From Aphrocallistes beatrix (lineage: Eukaryota > Porifera > Hexactinellida > Sceptrulophora > Aphrocallistidae): DNA of 64,000 nt. Below, one piece after another: positions 22,201 to 32,409 of the stretch. The translations under genes and the position numbers were made by a program. The notes beneath the pieces are model-generated. The model was not told the origin of the DNA. It ran no database searches and saw only the letters and a list, made by a program, of their open reading frames with translations. The DNA lies in the NCBI GenBank assembly GCA_963281255.1, contig OY725497.1, positions 4,456,968 through 4,520,967 of the forward strand, read 5' to 3'. How positions within the stretch are numbered: position 1 is the first letter of the stretch; each line of letters opens with the position of its first letter.

Positions 22201-25200
22201 TGAGAAGAAGGACCAAGAGACGCGGGCCATGCTGGAGTACCTGGAGCGGCTGCAGATCGAGGACATCAAGGAGATGGGGGAGAAAGTCACCAGCCAGAAG
22301 AAGCTGATGGGAGAGATCAACGTCGCCAACGATGAGATCCAGAGACAGAAGCTGATGCAGAAAGACCAGGAAAAGCTGGCGGAGATGAAGGTAGTGCTAA
22401 ATTAGGACTGTTTTTCTATTAATAGCTGCCTGTGAGATTAGAGAGAAAGGACATACTAAGATGTTTAAAAACATCTTAGTTAATTCAGTTAATTGCAACA
22501 GTATTATTTGCCGTACAAACCGAGTTGTATTAATTGAATGCAGTTAATATTAATGATACAACAAAACCCTGAATCAGCTCAACCCCGCACTCCGCTACCT
22601 CTGCAGCCAGCAGCCCCGAGTGGTGCCGATGCCGTACAGATCCTTCACGTACTGCCAGCGGCGGCTCTGCATCTTCCACAGCCCCAGGCCCAGCTTCTGC
22701 AGGCGGAAGTTGAACCAGGCTAGGATAAAGTCCGCCGGGAGTCCGTCGCCTCTTCGGGTCGGCTTCCAGTTGTTCGGGAACAGACGGATGAGGTCCCACT
22801 CCTGTCTGTTCAGCCTCGGCCTCTTCATCCTCCGGGGACGCGATTTCTGGCACTTCTGCGCATACACCAGCTCTTCTTCGTCGGTCTCGGAGTCGGTTAA
22901 ACTGTCGAATGCGTTTTTCATGATATACTTGACCATCTCCTGCTCCTGCAGACCCATGGCTCTTCCTCGGACGTAGAGCCGCTTGAGAGCGGTCTTTATC
23001 TCCTGTGCGGACTCCTCTAGGAGGTACTTCCTGCCCCCTTCCCCTTTCTCTCTCTCCTCCGCTCGGGTCATGAGCACGGATTCCGCCCTCTCCCGGGTAG
23101 GGACGTACATATAACTATTCGTCACCTGGAATTCCTTCCCGGTCTGTGCCAGCGCGTCGCTTGGAAAGAACGAGATGGAGGGCTTACTTTGGGCGCCAAT
23201 TGTCTCAGATCTGCCTACTTTGGACATTCTGGGGGTGGAGTGTGCGGGGGAAATGGTCAGTTTGTTGTAAGAGAACATGTTGTATGTAGCTGCGATCATT
23301 TTACACTCTGATTCACGTAAGAGTAAATTATTGAGTCACAATCAATACTGAGTATGCTTCTTAGCCACTAATCTCACAGCCTTTATACCATCCGTCTTGT
23401 TGTATGAAGCCACTTATCGTACGAGGCAAGTGATTCTGAAATACATTACTCAAGGCGATTTAGAGTTCCGAATATCTATCTATGTTACGAACGAGTTCAA
23501 TCTTACCTTGGTTCATCACACTCACCGCATTTCTACATTCTAGTAAACATCTTGATTCTTTGATATCGCGATTGTTAGTGACAGCCGCTAGGAAATGTTT
23601 TTCTCTGAACAAGCTCAACTATCAACTTTTATGAATGCCAACAAATTTATACTTCAGTGATAAATTTGGATTAAACGAAATTAATTCAGTAATTCCTGGA
23701 ATTGTTCACAATTAGTGACCGTCGATAAGAACCTCTTCTGTTCTAACTCATTCTTTTCTCACTTTATGTTTTTCTTCATAAAGAACGTATAGCTCCTGAG
23801 ATTATAAAAATCCCAGTGGCATAGCCCCAAACTCTTTGTTGCCGAGTTCCAACTGAACACTTATTGTTTCCATATTATTTTCATTGAATGCTCTTTTGAC
23901 AGAGACCTGCTTTATGCCGGAAGTCCGCTGACATAAAGCCCCATATAAACTGTTGAATTGTGGCCAGACGTTAGTTCAAATGAAGAATGCTAAGTTTATA
24001 CTCAGGTTTAATCGGATTCATTCCCAATAAGCGAAACAGAATATAATCTGAATGCAAAGGTAATTATGTAACTTTCTCACTTGCATTGTTCCCCTAACCA
24101 CAAAGTCCGTTTACATAAAGTTTCCTTTGTCATGATTATGAGACGGTTTAAGTAATTGGAGAATTTCGTTACTACTCATTTTATCTTAGCAGCAGACATT
24201 CCTTTTAAACATCTGTGGTGCCACGTATGAGACTTGTTGACATAAATCGTTGAAAGATCGAAGTTTATCACAATTTTCCTCGATTATAGAGAATTGCAAG
24301 ATTAGACAGTATAGTGTAAGCTGTGTGTAGGGATGCTCTGAGCTAGGAATAGAGTGCACAGGAGTCAGAAAGGTAGCGAGCAGACTTGTTAATGACTCTC
24401 CATCTGCCCCAATTAACTTCAACAGAGCATCCCATATAAATCCATCTATTGTCCTTCCCAGAGTTGAGGCTTACATTCCATCCGTTAGCTAAATGGGCAG
24501 TGTGTGTATGGAAGTTTGAATTCAATTCATCACACAATAAGGGTTTACAGATTTGATAGCTCTACACTCTGTAATCTGTCTTAAAACATTCTGTTTGATT
24601 GATTAACTATCGTTAATGATCTCACTATTGTCTCGACAATCGCTATTGTATCAATAATTCCGTTCGGTCGCTATAATCTTACCAGGCACATAGAAAGGAG
24701 AACTAACCAATACTTGCTTCAGAGAATCAAAGTTAATTAGATCTAGATTGTATAGAGCCTTTTCATCAAAAATTAAATTCGAATTATTGATGGTTGTGAT
24801 GGATTTCTTTTGAACTTAAGTGGGACTTTAGGTGCTCGAGTACATCAAAGAGAAAGAGTCTCGTGAAGAAGCGTACCAGAAGGAACTGGAGCGGCTAGCG
24901 GCCGAGAAAGAGAAAGAAATCGCAAGACTGCGTCAGCAGCAGGAGCGGGCTAAGGACGTGCAAGCCGAGAAAGACGTCCTTCGAGCCAAGAGGAATCAGG
25001 AACAGTTCGAGCGCGATTGGCGGAAGAAGCAGAAGGAACTGATCGAGAAGAAATCGGACAACGACCGCATGCTGAAGGAGGCGAGGCAGCAGCAGATCCG
25101 GGACAAGGAGCACTTCCTGTCCCTGCAGGCCCAGAGAGACCGGGCCGAGTTCGAGAGAGTCCTGCAGGTGCAGCAGCAGGTGCAGCAGAAGGACCAGGAC

Positions 25201-26381
25201 CTGTCCAAGACGCACGCGTCAAAGAATAAGGCTTACTCCGAGCAGGTCTGTGCTAGCTATCTGCTGTGATCCATGGTCCATGTTACCTTAAGGAGGACTG
25301 AAACGCTTGAGTTAATAGAAATAAGAATACCATCGGTGCAACTGTTCCACTTAGTTAGGGATAGGACCAATAATCTGATGTCACAGAATTACTGTATTTG
25401 CTCCCAAGGTCCGTAAGCAAGTGAAGAGTAAGGAGGAGGAGCGTCTGAACGCCAGGAGAGAGTTTTTCGAGGAAGGGATCAAACTGGACCAGGAGGCGAA
25501 GGAACGGAGACGGAAGCTGGATGAGATTAAAATGCGGAAGCTCCAGGAACTTAAAGACGCCGGAATTCCTGGGAAGTACACGGCTGAGGTCAGTCGCCGT
25601 ATCCACGCACCGCATCCTGTCTCCTTCACGATGTCCTAACTCAGCCGCGACCTGATCACTACATTCCTCCCCGTAACCTCTTCACTACGTACTTACTAAT
25701 GTTACGACATCTTATTTGTATCTATTATAATCTTGCATTAATCCAACTACTATAAATAGACACTATCTAAGATGCGAATTAAACAGATTAACTAACCTTT
25801 TGGAGAGGCTTTGTTCCGTCTCCACTCCCATTCTGACAGGTGGCCAGGGCTGGATCCTGGGGTAGGGCATACGTAGCAATCTCTGAGGTGTGATTCTCGT
25901 GATTGGAGATGAGAGCCTTGGTCATTTCTCCATCTTCATGATCTATCTTCACCCACTCAGATATCTCCCCATCTGTCTCTGTTCTGTCTCTGTTAACTAA
26001 GCACGAGTCGGACACAGTATCCACACTCAAGCTGGAACTCCTTATAATGACTTCCTCCATTTCATCCGCTCCATTCTCTTGCTCCCTGTTCGCTATCTCA
26101 TCCTCTGGGATTAAAATTATTGATGGGTAGTGCGAGCACAGCGTTCCACTGGTGTTCTGCACCTGACCAACTTTGTAATCCTTCTTGAAATAGTGCCAGC
26201 ATCTTTCCAGCAATTCTCGGGACTTGGGGTCCTCGGGCTTGTAGGGGATTGTCAGGAATGTGTTGATCAGATCTTCCAGGATCTCTTTGGTGATGGGTTT
26301 ACTTGCGTTGGGCGTGAGCCCAATAAACGGGCCAGATTGATTTGAGTTTCTTATGCCTGGGTGAAGTGGACTTTTAGCCAT
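19203..26381 (-). CDS. MTMR14: Myotubularin-related phosphatase MTMR14 (Jumpy-like)
   Basis: PI3P/PI(3,5)P2 3-phosphatase acting in autophagy. Three exons are predicted: 26381-25797, 20574-20180 and 19857-19203, giving 544 residues. Exon 1 carries the family N-terminal signature (ERCWHYFKKDY, then SGTLCSHYPSIILIPE). Exon 2 carries FAVPVLIYKNKNLCRSATL and DRVRGQDIKLLKALRVKFVC. Exon 3 carries MPYPGCESF and the Cx5R catalytic loop HCISGWDRTP followed by FISLLRLSLWADG. Intron 1 is 5,222 bp and contains the whole CFAP45 gene on the opposite strand. The join between exons 1 and 2 is phase 0 on both sides. Intron 2 appears to start with GC (AAG|GCAAGT) and end AG. The C-terminal tail is shorter than in vertebrates. 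The long-range join is inferred from homology and phase. Confidence 0.85.
20876..21062. mobile_element. Tc1/mariner-pogo-type MITE (187 bp)
   Basis: Terminal inverted repeats CAGTCAGAGTCGCT and AGCGACCCTGACTG (13 of 14 matching) flanked by TA at 20874-20875 and 21063-21064. The interior has the repeated ATTCGTTTAATATGAAC-like motif. It is non-coding and lies in MTMR14 intron 1, 93 bp upstream of the CFAP45 start codon, so it may be in that gene's promoter or 5' UTR. Confidence 0.8.
21155..25639 (+). CDS. CFAP45: Cilia- and flagella-associated protein 45 (CCDC19/NESG1)
   Basis: Microtubule inner protein lining the A-tubule of axonemal doublets. Six exons: 21155-21424, 21491-21703, 21762-22085, 22151-22390, 24832-25245 and 25409-25639, all joined in phase 0, 563 residues (human 551). 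Family landmarks in order: DESLFG near residue 40, VITKDLIRKIRIP, IILNAKCHAIRDAQ, EEEKRLDTMMEVDR, MLEYLERLQIEDIKEM, EKEKEIARLRQQQE, DVLRAKRNQEQFERDWRKK, RDRAEFERVL and GIPGKYTAE near the end. Nearly the whole protein is coiled coil. Every internal exon but the third begins with a valine codon right after the AG. The gene lies entirely inside MTMR14 intron 1 on the other strand, and its 2.4-kb intron 4 contains another gene. Confidence 0.95.
22455..22480. other. Perfect 12-bp palindrome
   Basis: ACTAAGATGTTT-AA-AAACATCTTAGT, a perfect inverted repeat with a two-base centre, in CFAP45 intron 4, between the splice donor and the 3' end of the nested gene. Function unknown. Confidence 0.7.
22595..23299 (-). 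CDS. Uncharacterised basic protein nested in CFAP45 intron 4
   Basis: Open frame of 234 codons, high-GC and coding-like, opposite to CFAP45 and parallel to MTMR14. I do not recognise a family. Visible features: a helical charged middle (EESAQEIKTALKRLYVRGRA), an acidic SLTDSETDEEE stretch, a basic RPRRMKRPRLNRQEW stretch, and an aromatic C-terminus (DFILAWFNFRLQKLGLGLW). The first ATG is 23299; the Met at 23227 is directly preceded by a pyrimidine-rich tract ending CCCCCAG, so a 5'-UTR intron may end there and the protein may have 210 residues. The length of the frame and absence of stops in a GC-rich island inside an AT-rich intron argue that it is real. Confidence 0.65.
   Translation of the reverse strand: MIAATYNMFSYNKLTISPAHSTPRMSKVGRSETIGAQSKPSISFFPSDALAQTGKEFQVTNSYMYVPTRERAESVLMTRAEEREKGEGGRKYLLEESAQEIKTALKRLYVRGRAMGLQEQEMVKYIMKNAFDSLTDSETDEEELVYAQKCQKSRPRRMKRPRLNRQEWDLIRLFPNNWKPTRRGDGLPADFILAWFNFRLQKLGLGLWKMQSRRWQYVKDLYGIGTTRGCWLQR
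23300..24831. other. Remainder of CFAP45 intron 4
   Basis: About 1.5 kb of AT-rich sequence upstream of the nested gene. It probably includes that gene's promoter. No repeat or further gene recognised. Confidence 0.5.
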
Positions 26382-27792
26382 TCTAGAATTTTAGACTCTG
26401 AAAGTATTTGTTTAGTATTTAAGTGACAGCAAATCTTATTCGGTGATCGAATTTGGTGGGTATTTCGAATCAATGCGTAGACAATGAACTATAATAGGTT
26501 CACTGAAGCCAGTACTATTTTTAGCTATTGTAACCTGTGTCGTTAGAATGCAGTAATTGCAATGAATCACCAGCAATTGTGGGTTTCGTTGGTGTGTATT
26601 ATAATCTCATCATCTAACATTCGTAATCTGGAGGATGGAGAGTATTATACTATGAGGGTTGCATTCAACTAAAGCAGTTATATCTTCACGTGTACATCTG
26701 TGTCTATTTATGTAACCTGAGGATCAGGACGAGATTGCTTAACTGCTTAGTGCATCGTATTGCAGGTAGGAAGCAAGTGAAGTCGATATGTGTACGCAAA
26801 CAGGATATAATGGCTTGCACAACTTCCTAGCAATCTTACACCAGCTTGGGTGTAGGGTATATATTATTTTAATGTTAAATTAAATATTATTAAACAACGT
26901 GTACATATAATTCTTTGGATTTAAATTCCCGGAATTAAGCCTGGAAATTTATGTCCCTTATTAGTGTGCATTTCTTCTATTTTGGGACACTTTTTAGAAG
27001 TTGTGTATTCTAGAAAGTAGCTTTGTGGGTGTAGAACTAAAACTTGTTTGCTTTACATTGGCAGTACCTGTCATATCTTTAATGCTCCATGAACACTAAT
27101 GAGTGAAGCACACTCATTCGTTCCACTTCTATTTTTCAAATTTCGTTTCCATTGTTGAATAAACGAGCGGCAATTATAAACCATTTGTTCACCTCTCTTG
27201 GGACACATGGATTATGAAGTTAACAAATAGGCTCTGGACCTTTCACAGGTATGACTTCTCAACATTAGATAATCAGTCGTTGCCCATTACGTCGTGTACC
27301 CACCACTCAGCCATTCTCTAAGTTCAGTGTGATTGCGCTACATAGTTTCATTAACCTTTCAGATTGCTTGTTTTCATTTAGTTAAAAGAACTTTATTATT
27401 TCGTTTTTGAATTGTCCCTTTTAATACATTCCTAATGACCTTAAACCTAACACAGATAATCAAGATTCTGGTGGAGATATGCCCCAATTATCTACAATAA
27501 AATTATTTTGTAGAGAATATTGATGATTGGAGAGACAAGTGTGTTTAATACCCCACAAATTGTGTGTGAATGACAATCCATACATCATAGGAGAAGGCAA
27601 AACTGAATGAAAGTGTTCAGACCTTAGTCTAAACACTTCGCTCGTCGTGATCGTTTGAATTATTCAAAACTGTGGTTTAGTCGCATTATAGTAGACATGT
27701 TTAGATTACGCTACCACACTAACCATATGGCAGCACCTTCACTTGATTATTGTTTATTGAGGTAAATAGTTATGTAAACTCGAGTGTGTTGA
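26382..27792. other. Intergenic, divergent promoters
   Basis: 1.4 kb between the MTMR14 start (minus) and the next plus-strand start. AT-rich, no open frame of note, no repeat recognised. Confidence 0.6.
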
Positions 27793-28926
27793 ATGGCTAA
27801 CTCCTCGAATTCAAACACTCCTGCGGTGTGCGTCATCACGGCGCGTCTCAGACAGTCGCGACACCGGACTATAAAAGCGCTCCCTTCCTTCGACAAAACG
27901 GACTACTCAAGCCTGGAGCGGGAATTGGTCTCGTGTCTCAAGCAGCACTACTCCCTCACTCACTTTGCAGACACAGAAGCCATTGATTGGTCCCTGTCTG
28001 CCACTCCTTTCCCCGCGCGAATGAACCCCAGAGGACACCCGCCGATCAAGTCCTCACAATCGGCGGGGTTTCTAATCGACAGTTTTTCATTCGGCAAAGA
28101 CCTGAAACTTCTACAGCAATTCATGGCTGACAATCCTCAAATTGAGAGATTCATCATTAATTTATTCGCGAAGGTATAAAGCTAAAATCGTCGCTAGACG
28201 CACTCGTGTCAAACTACCGCTCTTCTAGGACCCCTCCCACGTGAAGTCGGACTACCTGGGGGACATGCTCGCAATGCTAGCCCCCAGCAAGGGAGTCGTC
28301 TTCTATTTCTGTCGTAAAGCAACGCGAAAGGCGTTTCAGAAAGAGTTCGGGCGCTCCCTGTGTGGGCTGCTTCAGTTTTCCATTCAGAAGTACATCCTAG
28401 AGTCGAGAGAGAGGCCAGCACTCCTCGACACCCAGAAGACACTAACTCACCTCAACTCATACCTCAAAGGTTAGTTCCTCATACTTCTCTTGGAGGCTGT
28501 ATTTTGATCAGAAAATATGTAGAATAATTAATACAAATTCCGCATTTCTGATCAAAGTTCTACGTTGGTTTTCTGATCAAAATATCCAGCCTCTTCGCTT
28601 GCTCTGCACTCGTCAGAAGTTGTTGCTTGTCTAAGACCATGATTTCAACAATAAACTATGTATGTATATTGTAACAATTAATTACACATTGTGTGGCCAC
28701 AGCATTTATCAGTCAGCGGTTTTGTCTCCTTTCCTCTATTCCCCCGACATTACGAGCCTAACTCTGACTGTGTATGTTATCAATCAGAATATAATCAGAA
28801 TTATTCTATTTTAATCTTACAGTCTAACAGATAAACTTGACTTAACTCTCTCTTATTCAATCCCCAGCACCAGGACTATGGTACCTGTTATCATGGAACG
28901 CTGTGCTGGGGAAAATTGTCTTTTAA
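27793..28926 (+). CDS. Uncharacterised three-exon protein
   Basis: Exons 27793-28173, 28229-28469 and 28868-28926 (phases 0 and 1), 226 residues. No family recognised. The sequence is soluble and mostly helical with conserved-looking stretches (DNPQIERFIINLFAK, SKGVVFYFCRKATRKAFQK, TQKTLTHLNSYLK). The short third exon was inferred because AAAG|GTTAGT is a good donor, the acceptor TCCCCAG at 28867 restores phase, and the product ends in a dense hydrophobic tail (APGLWYLLSWNAVLGKIVF) before a stop. Without that exon the protein would end one residue after the donor. Lengths and phases are consistent, so the gene is likely real. Confidence 0.6.
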
Positions 28927-29685
28927 TCTCGTCTCAGATTTAATTAATTTTAATTTATTTAGTTTATGTCAAATCCTATGCAAATTGTATGATTAAATGT
29001 GATGTACATTGTTACAAGTTGAGTGTTTCATGTTCCATTCTTGAGGTTGGTTCGCTTGATATTATTTCACCAGAAATCTAGATAAAAGTCGATGTCTGAT
29101 AATCAATCGAACCATTTCTTTGATAAATCATTTTACTAGGAAGTTCCTACCATGAATCGAGATACCGTTTATCTCAACCATCTTTCGATGTTGGCTCTAT
29201 GAAATAATAATACTGACCCATAACACTAACCTTTCAACATTCATGAGTAGCTCTGATGATGTTTGTTACATGATACAGCTCGCATATATAGCAGGATATA
29301 TGGTGAACGAATTGACTTGCATGAGAATATAAATTCGCGATTGTGATCAGAGGTTTCCTGCACAATCCTGAAGTCTTAAATAACAACATTGTTCCTAACC
29401 GCAATTGCATTGGATATTATTAATTGTATTGAATAATCCGACACTTTTTCGTGCCCAACGAGATAAGAAGAAGTAATATATATTTAGCATTACAAATAGG
29501 AAAAGTTCTTTTTCACATAGAAATAGGTTGATTGTATTGTTTCCCTAGGCACTGTCTTGCATTCAAACTTTTACCGCATGCATCTCTTCAATTCTATTAA
29601 AGTTTAGACTTACAAATTGAGTAGCTTGATTATGCATTGCTTTAGCAGTGACCTTGTGACACGTATCGGTACCAATTAGCTGATA
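28927..29685. other. Intergenic
   Basis: Some 760 bp upstream of PP4R3. No gene or repeat recognised. Confidence 0.6.
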
Positions 29686-32128
29686 ATGAACGGAGACCAA
29701 GACGGGGAGCAGGTATTCTCGCAGGAGATGGACGTGATCCGAGAGAACGGCGTCGACGACGTAATGGTAGAGACGCGTCGGCGCGTGAAGCTGTTCGTTC
29801 TCAACGACCAGCACGACTGGGAAGACAGAGGGACCGGGCACGTGACAGTGGTGTACATGGAGTACCTACACGGCCTCGCACTCGTGGTGCGTAGCGAGGA
29901 GAACGGGTCTGTCCTCCTGGAGTCACGGATAGAGCAGGATAGGATCTACCAGAAACAGGACGGCACATTAATCGTCTGGGTAGAGAACGCAGTGGAAAAG
30001 GCCCTCTCCTTCCAAGAGAAACAGGGATGCGATGACGTATGGTCTAAAATCCGGGAGGTGCAAGGACGCCATGATATCGGAGAAATCTCAGAAGAGCTCA
30101 GTATTATGGAAAGTTTCGAAGATGACCAGATCTTTCACTCGCAGGAAATGTTCACCATCGACTTGCCCAGCTGTAGCTGTGAGAACCTCCAGACCATCAA
30201 CGAGCTCCTGAGCAAGTACACGAGTCCTGTGATGAAGAAGGACAACCTGCTGAACGCCTTGCAGGGGGAAGACTACGTCTCGAAGCTGATGGAGCTCTTC
30301 CAGGTCTGCGAGAGTGACAACGACCTGGAGAGTCTCTCCACTCTCTACTGGATATTCAAGAACATGTTCCTCCTCAACAGAAACACGATCCTAGAAATCC
30401 TACTCTGCGAGTCGAATATTCTGAACGTGATCGGGTGTCTGGAGTACGACCCGAAGCTTGAAAGCCCCGCACGACACAGAGAATTCCTACAAAAGCAAGC
30501 CACCTTCAAGGACATCATCCCGATCAGCAACGCCGTCCATGTTTGAGGAGAATCTGATGAACGCTCTCGGGCAGTACGTTCTCTTCCAGAAGATCGAGAT
30601 AATCGAGATGATTGAGAAGGAGGAAACCTTCCTCATGGACCTGTTCGGGGGGATAGAGGAGGATAACACTCAGGGGATCGGGTTGAACAAGTTCAGAGAC
30701 CTGGTCTTCCTGTTGAAGGAGATCAGTTTGTTCTCGCAGGCGGCGCAGAACCCGACCTCTAAGAACAACTTCTTCCAGATTCTCTGGAACAACGGACTCA
30801 TGAGATCCCTCTCCATCATTCTCAGCTCAGACGATGACGTCATCCTGCAGAGCGGGGTGGACATCCTGATCACGATCTGCGAGTCGGGGGGCTCCACCAT
30901 TCAGCAGAAGCTGTTCGCGGAGTCCGGCGGTCAGGAGGAGGACGAGCAGGTCATCAATCTCCTCATCAACATCCTGGTCGACACCCATAAGTCCGCCCTG
31001 GACGCGTCCACGTTCCATCTCCTGAAGACTCTGATCGACCCCGAGTCCTTCTCGGCCGAGATGAAAGCGATGGACCGCACCTCCTTTTTCTCCTACTTCT
31101 ACAAGAACTGCATGCACCACTTGATCGCGCCACTCCTCGCGGTCACCTGCGACACTCGGGTGGATCCCAGCTCGGACACACTGGAGAACACGGAGATCCT
31201 GGCTAACATCATCCAGCTGCTGGCCTTCTGTGTGGAGCAGCACTCCTACCACAGTCGAGTCTACATCATCAACAAGAACCTGCTGTCCCGTGTGGCGGTG
31301 CTACTCACATCCCGCCACTCACACCTCGTGCTCGTGACCATCCGTCTGATCAGGAAGATAATCGGGATGAAGGAGGATGGGTTCAACGTCTACATCATCC
31401 GCAACAACCTGCTACAGCCGGTATGCACTCTGCTCAGAGCCACGCCCAGATACAACATGATAAACTCGGCCTGCCTGGAACTGTTCAGCTTCCTGCTCAC
31501 GGACAAGATGAAGGGGCTGCTCAAGTACGTGGTGGAGGGCATCCCGGAGGTGCGGGACATCTCGTACGTGGAGGTCTTTAAGAAGATCCAGGCGGAGTAC
31601 GACCAGATGCTGGAAAGCGAACGCGGCGATCCGGTCCGAGAGCTGGACGGTTTGATCCAGTGGTCCGCGAGAGAAGAGCAGCGGGCGGAGGAGAGGGAGG
31701 AAGAGACCTGGTTTGATAGAGACGATGACGTGTACGCCGTTAATTCTTCGAGTCCCGGGAACGAAGGGCTGGGCACGGACACGCTCGGAGATATCCCAAC
31801 AATCAACGCCAGCCCCGTTAAAGAGGTCTCTCCCGACTCCCCCTCTCTCCCAACGAACCTCCGCACCCCCACCAAGCTGGTGGAGTACGAACCAGACAGC
31901 GATGAAGACAGCGATAGCGAGGAGGTGGTGGAGAAGAGTAAACGTCAAATTCAGGAGAACGAAGAGTCCCCTATCGCTACCTCTCCCCCTCTTCCTCCTC
32001 CTCCTCCCCTCGATACCCTTGCCAGCACAAACACGTCAGAATTCTCGTTCCCCCCTCCGGCACATACGACTGCTTCCCCCCCCGACAGCGAAATAGTCTC
32101 TCCTGCGAAAAGACCACGAATAACATAG
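29686..32128 (+). CDS. PPP4R3: Protein phosphatase 4 regulatory subunit 3 (SMEK/PP4R3), with an internal frame break
   Basis: Targeting subunit of the nuclear PP4 complex. Intronless. The EVH1-like N-terminal domain is clear (RRRVKLFVLND, RGTGHVTVVY, LESRI, GTLIVWVENAVEKALSFQEK), followed by the SMEK helical domain (VGCLEYDPK... equivalent, HREFLQKQATFKDIIPIS). Between 30526 and 30533 the frame changes by +1, and about 22-24 residues normally found before the PS-FEEN motif are absent. Downstream the frame is open to 32128 with FFSYFYKNCMHHLIAPLL, FCVEQHSYHSRVYIINKNLL, MINSACLELFSFL, an acidic tail and a basic C-terminus (AKRPRIT). A loss of 3n+2 bases (about 71) explains both the missing residues and the shift. 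It may be a deletion, an exon-skipped retrocopy or an assembly error. Confidence 0.85.
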
Positions 32129-32409
32129 CTCACCACTCGCGCTCCATTCTGTTCCGTTTAATCCGATGATAGGCCTACTGGCTCTTATACCTAATTAAGT
32201 AGAATGCTATTGTGCATATTTGAATTGCCATTATGTAGAATAATCCATACCACTACTCCTGTGATTTGTCTCTTTTCAACATTGCGGGGCCTTGACCGAT
32301 ATACTGATATACTGTCTTATTATGATAATTATTACACTTAACAGAATGTACAATCTTTCAGGGCAGTCTCTTTGATGTTGTTGTTGTTATCTTTGTTTGT
32401 TTCTCCTAG

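Noticed and set aside
22455..22480. Palindrome as a transcription terminator
   Set aside because: Eukaryotic genes are not terminated by such hairpins; kept only as a structural feature.
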